Translations under genes and position numbers: made by a program
In this document: piece after piece, positions 21,342 to 21,543 of the stretch
Layout of the letters: every line of letters begins with the position of its first letter
Numbering within the stretch: position 1 is the first letter of the stretch
The notes under the pieces: model-generated
What the model was told of the DNA's origin: nothing
What the model saw: the letters and a program-made list of their open reading frames with translations, nothing else
The model's database searches: none
From: Oscillospiraceae bacterium
GTDB lineage: Bacteria > Bacillota > Clostridia > Clostridiales > Clostridiaceae
NCBI GenBank assembly: GCA_009785875.1
Contig: WQUF01000322.1
Location: 1-21,543 of the forward strand
Length of the DNA stretch: 21,543 nucleotides
Direction: 5' to 3'

Positions 21342-21543
21342 TTAATTTTTTTCTTTAATGACTTTGATTCCAAGTTCTGCTAATTGCTTATCGCTTACTT
21401 CATTGGGAGCATCGCTTAAAGGACAAAAAGCATTTTGATTTTTGGGGAATGCGATGACATCCTTTATATTCTCAGTATCAGCTAAAAACATCACAAGCCT
21501 ATCAAAACCATAAGCTATGCCACCATGAGGAGGTGGTCCATAT
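21342..21543 (-). CDS. aspS: Aspartyl-tRNA synthetase, C-terminal end only
   Basis: The last 66 residues of a class II synthetase, translated by hand on the minus strand and ending in TAA at 21342-21344. YGPPPHGGIAYGFDRL near the start is motif 3 with its ATP-binding arginine in the AspRS version, and IAFPKNQNAFCPLSDAP matches the AspRS end, where FPK is followed by a conserved small loop. The rest of the gene lies beyond the right edge. Whether it charges only tRNA-Asp or also tRNA-Asn cannot be judged from this end; asnA at the other side of the window shows that asparagine can be made directly. No terminator stands between its stop and the 6S promoter. Confidence 0.95.
   Translation of the reverse strand, partial: YGPPPHGGIAYGFDRLVMFLADTENIKDVIAFPKNQNAFCPLSDAPNEVSDKQLAELGIKVIKEKN

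Overview
The window is AT-rich and packed with low-GC Firmicute genes: MurT/GatD lipid II amidation, AsnA, an EcfA/EcfA'/EcfT transporter, ScpA/ScpB next to a DacF-type carboxypeptidase, a 6S-like RNA beside aspS, strong GGAGG ribosome binding sites and some TTG/GTG starts. This fits a chromosomal segment of an anaerobic member of Clostridia/Tissierellia (inference from gene content and style; no rRNA is present). No transposase, integrase, CRISPR array, tRNA or rRNA was seen.

Layout. 1-1460 (minus): asnA (cut by the left edge) and uppP. 1724-3869 (plus): murT-gatD, which amidates lipid II. 4022-5376 (minus): a secreted GH73 glucosaminidase with a long AT-rich leader, then a small zinc-ribbon gene whose stop codon is followed in frame by what looks like the tail of a lost Sir2 deacetylase gene. 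5587-6747 (plus): a GT-C type membrane glycosyltransferase. 6839-10109 (plus): a three-gene serine-biosynthesis operon (class V aminotransferase, 3-phosphoglycerate dehydrogenase, DUF1015).

10160-16479 looks accessory. Reading leftward from 15135 it holds a lone HipA-like kinase, a uridine-phosphorylase-like enzyme and a complete ECF transporter with its own S, T, A and A' subunits; a ParB-like DNA-binding protein diverges from the kinase gene. The interval is bracketed by two near-identical terminators (10108-10148 and 16841-16882) that match even past the T-tract, and the transporter genes look less AT-rich than the surroundings. A 620-bp gene-free stretch (16480-17100) holds short ATTCA-type repeats, a protein-like but unsupported minus-strand frame, and the second terminator copy.

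17101-21543 returns to housekeeping genes: rpmB (plus), then on the minus strand scpB, scpA, dacF, a TRM11-like methyltransferase, a probable 6S RNA and the 3' end of aspS.

Most noteworthy: the self-contained ECF/phosphorylase operon with an S subunit of unassigned ligand and one ATPase with a decayed signature motif; the HipA-like kinase / ParB-like pair; the repeated terminators around that block; the Sir2-like tail; and the possible ATA start of murT.
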